The notes under the pieces were generated by a model, which had not been told where the DNA came from, searched no databases, and saw nothing but the letters and a program-made list of their open reading frames with translations. This document shows, piece by piece, positions 7,692 through 10,841 of a stretch of DNA of 10,841 nt. The stretch covers positions 1-10,841 of the forward strand of contig JADHLS010000092.1 in the NCBI GenBank assembly GCA_016780605.1, in the 5' to 3' direction. This stretch comes from Reyranella sp. GTDB taxonomy: Bacteria; Pseudomonadota; Alphaproteobacteria; Reyranellales; Reyranellaceae. The position numbers and the translations under genes are program-made. Numbering within the stretch: the stretch's first letter is position 1; every line of letters begins with the position of its first letter.

Positions 7692-7804
7692 CCATCCTTC
7701 GAGACGGGCGCTGCGCGCCCTCCTCAGGATGAGGTTTGCTCTGTCGCGACAAAGAAACGCCTCACCCTGAGGAGCACGCCGCAGGCGTGCGTCTCGAAGG
7801 GTGG
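7692..7804. repeat. Nested inverted repeat A (four-way-junction architecture)
   Basis: The outer arms 7692-7705 and 7791-7804 pair over 14 bp with a single G-U. Inside the left arm is a hairpin GGGCGC-TGC-GCGCCC (7706-7720). Inside the right arm is GCACGCC-GCA-GGCGTGC (7774-7790). Between them 7721-7734 pairs with 7760-7773 over 14 bp with one A-C mismatch. The apical loop (7735-7759) itself contains the palindrome TGTCGCGACA (7742-7751). The whole element can therefore fold as a cross in RNA or as a cruciform in DNA. It lies 15 bp after the hyuB stop and ends 8 bp before the LLM1 Shine-Dalgarno. From memory, similar TTCGAGACG/CCTCAGGATGAGG words are common between genes in Bradyrhizobium-like genomes, but I could not verify that here. 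There is no T-tract, so it is not a classical terminator. Confidence 0.9.
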
Positions 7805-7812
7805 CAACACAA

Positions 7813-7817
7813 GAGGA
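7813..7817 (+). promoter_or_regulatory. Ribosome binding site of LLM1 (GAGGA)
   Basis: GAGGA lies 7 nt before the ATG at 7825, within AAGAGGACTATGAC. It decides the start of LLM1 against an in-frame GTG at 7801, which sits inside the last four bases of inverted repeat A. The encoded N-terminus from 7825 (MRVSAGLPTG) also matches the paralogue's MKFSISLPTG. Confidence 0.75.
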
Positions 7818-7824
7818 CTATGAC

Positions 7825-8835
7825 ATGCGTGTCAGTGCCGGCCTGCCGACCGGGATGGAAGGCTTGACCTATCCCATCCCGTTCTCCGATCCCGAGAACG
7901 TCATCAAGATCGCCCAGGCGGCCGAGAAGTTCGGCTACGATTCGGTCTGGGGCAACGACCACATGACGACCCAGAACTACGTGCGCGCGGAGTTCCCTGT
8001 GCCGCCGCGCTTCTGGGAGCCCCTGATCACCTATGCCTTCGTGCTGTCGGAGACCAAGACCATCAAGGTCGGCACCGGCGTGATCGTGCTGCCGATGCGC
8101 CATGACATCGTCGTGCTGGCCAAGCAGATCGCGACCCTCGATCACTTCGGCAAGGGCCGGGTCGAGAGCGGTTTGGGCATCGGCGCCTACCGCGAGGAGT
8201 TCAAGGCGCTGCAGCCCGACGCCAAGATGGACCGCGGCGACATCGTCGACGAGGGCCTGCAGGCGCTGAACCTCCTGTTCAAGGATCGTGTCGCGAGCTT
8301 CGACGGCAAGTACTACAAGTTCCGCGACGTCGAGCTCTATCCCAAGCCCTTGCAGAAGCACATCCCGATCTATGTCGGCGGCAACAACCCCAACAACATC
8401 ACGCGCAGCGTGAAGTGGGCCGATGGCTGGCTGCCCGCCGGCATGCATGTCGACCGCCTGCGCGCCGGGGTGAAGACGCTGCGCGAGGAAGCCGAGAAGG
8501 CGGGCCGTGATCCGAAGACCATCGAGGTCTGCCCGCAGTTCGTGGTGCATGTCGGCAAGACGCGCCAGGCCGCGATCGAAAGCTTCCGCAAGAGCCAGAT
8601 GAACAAGCACCTGGTGTCGCTCGCCAAGTCGACTCTCAAGGGCCAGGGCACGGCCACGCACGAGGACATCAACCTGATCGGCACGCCGGCCGAGATCGTC
8701 GACAAGGCCAACGCCTTCCGCGAGGCCGGCGTGACACACCTGCTCGGCCTCTACTTCGCCGCCAACTCGGTGCAGGAATTGATCGACCAAATGCAGATCT
8801 TCGGCGAAGAGGTGACGCCGAAGGTGAAGGGCTAA
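7825..8835 (+). CDS. Luciferase-like monooxygenase (LLM class flavin/F420-dependent oxidoreductase), LLM1
   Basis: The protein has 336 residues and is predicted to be a soluble TIM barrel of the bacterial luciferase family. Typical segments are FGYDSVWGNDHMTTQNYV (36-53), KVGTGVIVLPMRH (81-93), LAKQIATLDHFGKGR (98-112), GLGIGAYREEF (116-126), DGKYYKFRDVELYPKP (160-175), PIYVGGN (181-187) and DGWLPAG (200-206). Family members oxidise organic substrates with reduced FMN or F420; the cofactor cannot be told from sequence by eye. The gene lies downstream of hyuB in the same direction, 148 bp away, with repeat A between, so it may be a distal part of the operon or have its own promoter. Repeat B begins at the base after its TAA. 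It is a paralogue of LLM2 (about half of residues identical over the first 125 by eye). One family precedent for N-heterocycle ring opening is RutA; a similar role here is only a hypothesis. Confidence 0.9.
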   Translation: MRVSAGLPTGMEGLTYPIPFSDPENVIKIAQAAEKFGYDSVWGNDHMTTQNYVRAEFPVPPRFWEPLITYAFVLSETKTIKVGTGVIVLPMRHDIVVLAKQIATLDHFGKGRVESGLGIGAYREEFKALQPDAKMDRGDIVDEGLQALNLLFKDRVASFDGKYYKFRDVELYPKPLQKHIPIYVGGNNPNNITRSVKWADGWLPAGMHVDRLRAGVKTLREEAEKAGRDPKTIEVCPQFVVHVGKTRQAAIESFRKSQMNKHLVSLAKSTLKGQGTATHEDINLIGTPAEIVDKANAFREAGVTHLLGLYFAANSVQELIDQMQIFGEEVTPKVKG

Positions 8836-8953
8836 TCTTGCCGGAGCGCGGACCTCCAGGTCCGCTCATGTTCATACTCTTCATGCTCCTCTCCCCCTTG
8901 GGGGAGAGGAGCATGAATGATGAGCGGGCCTGGAGGCCCGCGGTCCGGCAAGA
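8836..8953. repeat. Nested inverted repeat B between convergent genes
   Basis: The outer arms TCTTGCCGGA (8836-8845) and TCCGGCAAGA (8944-8953) are a perfect 10-bp match. Each arm carries its own hairpin: GCGGACC-TCCA-GGTCCGC (8848-8865) and GCGGGCC-TGGA-GGCCCGC (8924-8941). The centre is a perfect 18-bp stem, 8880-8897 with 8900-8917, around a TT loop. The spacer between side hairpin and central stem is about 8 nt longer on the left (8866-8879) than on the right (8918-8923), so the two arms are diverged by an indel. The element starts at the base after the LLM1 TAA and ends one base before the LLM2 stop codon on the other strand. It has the same plan as repeat A but a different sequence. Confidence 0.9.
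8880..8917. terminator. Possible bidirectional terminator hairpin
   Basis: This perfect 18-bp stem with a two-base loop (CCCCC-TT-GGGGG apex) lies between two convergent genes, where a shared terminator is expected. No run of T follows on either strand, so it lacks the classical intrinsic-terminator tail. It could instead block 3' exonucleases or simply be the core of repeat B. Confidence 0.35.
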
Positions 8954-8954
8954 G

Positions 8955-9947
8955 CTACAACGCCACCTTCGCGAACCACTCCACCTGGTCCTCGAACTCG
9001 GCCATGCTGTCGGCCGGGATCATCAGGGCGCAGGCGTGGTCGACGCCGATCTTCCTGAGTCCGTCGATCTTCTCGAGGATCAGGTCGGGCGAGCCGACGA
9101 GGTTGGCCACCACCTGCTTGGTGAGGTCGCGGCCGGTATAGGCCAGTGACTTGCGGTGGTGGACCAGGCCCGATTCCATGTAGCGCCGCTCCGCCTCCTC
9201 CGCCGTCCTGGCGATCGTCAGCGAGAACTGCGGCGCGATCTCGATCTCCGCGGGATCGCGGCCAAGCTCGGCGGCGCGCGCCTTGATCGTCTTGATGCGC
9301 GCCTCGAGCTCAGGCCACGGGCGCCAGCCCGGCAGCCAGCCAGTGGCGAGGCGCGCCGTGCGCTCGACCGTCTCCATATTGTGGCCGCCGATCCACAATG
9401 CGAATGGATCGGCCTTGGGCTTGGGATACATCTCGACGTCGCGCACGGCGTAGTACTTGCCCTCGTGGGTCACCCGCCGCTCGGTGAACAGCCGGCGCAT
9501 CAGCTCCAGCCCCTCGTCCATCATCTCGCCGCGCCGCGCCGTCTTCGCGAGCCGCGGCGCCCAGGCGGCGAATTCCTCGCGATAGGCGCCGACGCCCAGC
9601 GCCAGCACCAGGCGGCCGTTGGACAGTTGGTCGATGGTCGCCGCCTGCTTGGCGAGCCAGAACGGATCGCGCATCGGCAGCACCGCCAGCGCCGTGCCGA
9701 CACGAATGCGGCGGGTCGCGGCGGCGCAGAACGACAGCACCGTCAGGAGTTCGTAGAAGTTCGGCGCCTTGTCGGGAAAGAGCTCGCGCACATAGTTCTG
9801 GCTGGTGATGTGGTCGTTGCCCCACACCGAATCGTAGCCCAGCCTCTCGCAGAGCTGCGCCATGCGCACGAAGTCGCCAGGCTCGACGAAGGGAATGGGA
9901 TACATCACGCCTTCGAAGCCGGTCGGCAGGCTGATACTGAACTTCAT
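8955..9947 (-). CDS. Luciferase-like monooxygenase (LLM class flavin/F420-dependent oxidoreductase), LLM2
   Basis: The protein has 330 residues and is full length. The start ATG at 9947 is preceded by GGAG five bases upstream on the minus strand. It shares with LLM1 LPTGxEGxxYPIPF (7-20), GYDSVWGNDH (37-46), QNYVR (50-54), VLPMR (89-93), LGVGAYREEF (117-126), MMDEGLELM (142-150), GKYYAVRDVEMYPKP (163-177) and WIGGHN (185-190). The second half is clearly diverged (for example GWLPGWRPWPE, 203-213), so the two enzymes probably differ in substrate range rather than being redundant copies. It is a predicted cytoplasmic flavin- or F420-dependent oxidoreductase of unknown substrate. It lies 14 bp downstream of LLM3 on the same strand, a likely two-gene operon whose promoter is beyond the right edge. 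It converges on LLM1 across repeat B. Confidence 0.9.
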   Translation of the reverse strand: MKFSISLPTGFEGVMYPIPFVEPGDFVRMAQLCERLGYDSVWGNDHITSQNYVRELFPDKAPNFYELLTVLSFCAAATRRIRVGTALAVLPMRDPFWLAKQAATIDQLSNGRLVLALGVGAYREEFAAWAPRLAKTARRGEMMDEGLELMRRLFTERRVTHEGKYYAVRDVEMYPKPKADPFALWIGGHNMETVERTARLATGWLPGWRPWPELEARIKTIKARAAELGRDPAEIEIAPQFSLTIARTAEEAERRYMESGLVHHRKSLAYTGRDLTKQVVANLVGSPDLILEKIDGLRKIGVDHACALMIPADSMAEFEDQVEWFAKVAL

Positions 9948-9961
9948 TCTATCTCCGGCCC

Positions 9962-10841
9962 CTACCGTCGAACTGCAGCAAGAGCGGCCGCGATCGACGG
10001 AGCATCATCCATGCCACCGATCACGACCTCATCGAGGCCGATGGCGCGGTACTCTTCGAGCTTGGCACGCACCTGGTCGGGCGTGCCGCAGGCGGCATGC
10101 CGTCGGACCACGTCGTCGCTCACCAGGCGGTCGACCTCGGCCCAATTCTCGGCCGCGTAGGCGGCCGCAAGGGCAGCCTGGTCTAGCTTGGCACCGGACA
10201 GCCGGATGTTCTCGGCATGGTGCGCGCCGCGCAGCACGAAGCCGATCGGCCGGCGGATCGGGTCGATACCTTCTCGCTCGGTGGCGCCGAGCTTGGTGTA
10301 GACGATGCCGACCTTTCGGAAGCCCTGGCTGGGCGATGCCGCCTCGCCAAGACAGGCTTTCACGAAGGGCGGCGAGGTCGCGGCCGAGATCAGCACGCCG
10401 TCAGTCTCTCGCCCGGCAAGCCTCAGCATCCTGGACCGCGACGCCGCGATCACGATCGGCACTTTGCGGGCCCCGTTTGCCAGACGTCGGCCGGCAACGC
10501 GGAAGACCTGGCCGTTGAAGTCAGGCATCTCGCCCGCGAGCAGCGCGCGGCAGACCTTCACCGCCTCGTCGATCGTGACCAGCGGCCGCGTCGCCTCAAG
10601 GCCCGCCGCCTTTAGATCGGCTGGCGCGCCGGCGCCCAGGCAAAGGATGACGCGGGCGGGGAACATCTCATCGAGCGTCGCCGCCGCCATGGCGATGAAC
10701 ACCGGGTGCACCGAGTACGGGCTCATCGCCATCAGCGCGATCTTGATGCGCCGGGTGGCGCCGAGCGCCAGCGCCGCCATGGTGACGGGATCGCGGAGAA
10801 ACAGGTGGCAGGCGATCCACAGCGTCGAGGCGCCGCCCTCC
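9962..10841 (-). CDS. Luciferase-like oxidoreductase of a second subgroup, LLM3 (N-terminus beyond right edge)
   Basis: The frame is open from the TAG at 9962-9964 to the window edge, giving 292 visible residues. The first internal ATG (10780) is not the start: the 20 codons before it encode GASTLWIACHLFLRDPVT, the normal strand-helix region of this family, so roughly the first 30 residues are missing. Further segments are LGATRRIKIALMAMSPYSVH, AAATLDEMFPARVILCLGAG, KVPIVIAASRSRMLRLAG and ETDGVLISAA, resembling the methylenetetrahydromethanopterin reductase-like (Mer-like) LLM subgroup. It is not a close paralogue of LLM1 or LLM2. The C-terminal half has DLKAAGLEATRPLVTIDEA and ends in AALAAVRR. 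The role is an unknown flavin- or F420-dependent redox reaction. Co-transcription with LLM2 (14-bp gap) suggests a shared pathway, which is inference. Confidence 0.88.
   Translation of the reverse strand, partial: EGGASTLWIACHLFLRDPVTMAALALGATRRIKIALMAMSPYSVHPVFIAMAAATLDEMFPARVILCLGAGAPADLKAAGLEATRPLVTIDEAVKVCRALLAGEMPDFNGQVFRVAGRRLANGARKVPIVIAASRSRMLRLAGRETDGVLISAATSPPFVKACLGEAASPSQGFRKVGIVYTKLGATEREGIDPIRRPIGFVLRGAHHAENIRLSGAKLDQAALAAAYAAENWAEVDRLVSDDVVRRHAACGTPDQVRAKLEEYRAIGLDEVVIGGMDDAPSIAAALAAVRR

Noticed and set aside
7801..7824. GTG start at 7801 for LLM1
   Set aside because: The GTG lies in the final bases of inverted repeat A and has no Shine-Dalgarno. ATG 7825 has GAGGA at good spacing and matches the N-terminus of LLM2.
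7692..8953. Repeats A and B as a CRISPR array or as terminal inverted repeats of one insertion sequence
   Set aside because: There are no regularly spaced direct repeats, the two elements differ in sequence, and the DNA between them encodes only a luciferase-like enzyme with no transposase.
8838..9149. Short plus-strand open frames across repeat B and into the LLM2 3' end
   Set aside because: They read through the palindrome and then antisense to LLM2; their composition and lack of motifs mark them as shadows.
9156..10160. Plus-strand open frame of 334 codons opposite LLM2/LLM3
   Set aside because: It is antisense to two luciferase-like proteins with clear family motifs; the translation is Arg/His/Ala/Leu-rich without a domain.
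7825..10841. Assigning F420 as the cofactor of the LLM enzymes
   Set aside because: FMN- and F420-using members share the same fold and cannot be separated by eye; no F420 biosynthesis gene is in the window.

Overview
The window is a GC-rich (roughly two-thirds G+C by eye) stretch with strong codon bias to GCC, CTG, GGC and ATC, tight gene packing and elaborate palindromic intergenic repeats. This fits a high-GC alphaproteobacterium, for example a Bradyrhizobium-, Rhodopseudomonas- or Reyranella-like soil bacterium. The taxonomic guess is inference; there is no rRNA or other marker gene.

Layout. (1) Positions 1-407, minus strand: N-terminal part of an IclR-family regulator that runs off the left edge. 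(2) 408-514: divergent promoter region with a small palindrome. (3) 515-7676, plus strand: one compact operon of six genes: LivH- and LivM-type permeases, LivG- and LivF-type ATPases, then HyuA and HyuB, the two subunits of an ATP-dependent hydantoinase/oxoprolinase-type enzyme. Four of the five junctions are ATGA stop/start overlaps; the fifth (livF-hyuA) is a 5-bp gap with its own AGGA. (4) 7692-7804: a nested inverted repeat able to fold as a four-way junction. (5) 7825-8835, plus strand: a luciferase-like monooxygenase (LLM1). (6) 8836-8953: a second nested inverted repeat, different in sequence but alike in design, filling nearly the whole gap between two convergent stop codons. (7) 8955-9947, minus strand: LLM2, a paralogue of LLM1 placed tail-to-tail with it. 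(8) 9962-10841, minus strand: LLM3, a luciferase-like oxidoreductase of another subgroup that runs off the right edge, 14 bp upstream of LLM2 in a likely second operon.

Working model (inference): an IclR-controlled catabolic locus. A Liv-type ABC importer takes up an amino-acid-like, amide or N-heterocyclic compound. HyuAB opens a lactam, hydantoin or oxoproline-like ring at the cost of ATP. One or more flavin-dependent monooxygenases may oxidise the compound before or after ring opening. No substrate-binding protein for the importer is encoded here, and the sequence does not fix the substrate.

The gene families are all known. The least explained elements are the two nested inverted repeats that bracket LLM1 almost base-for-base.
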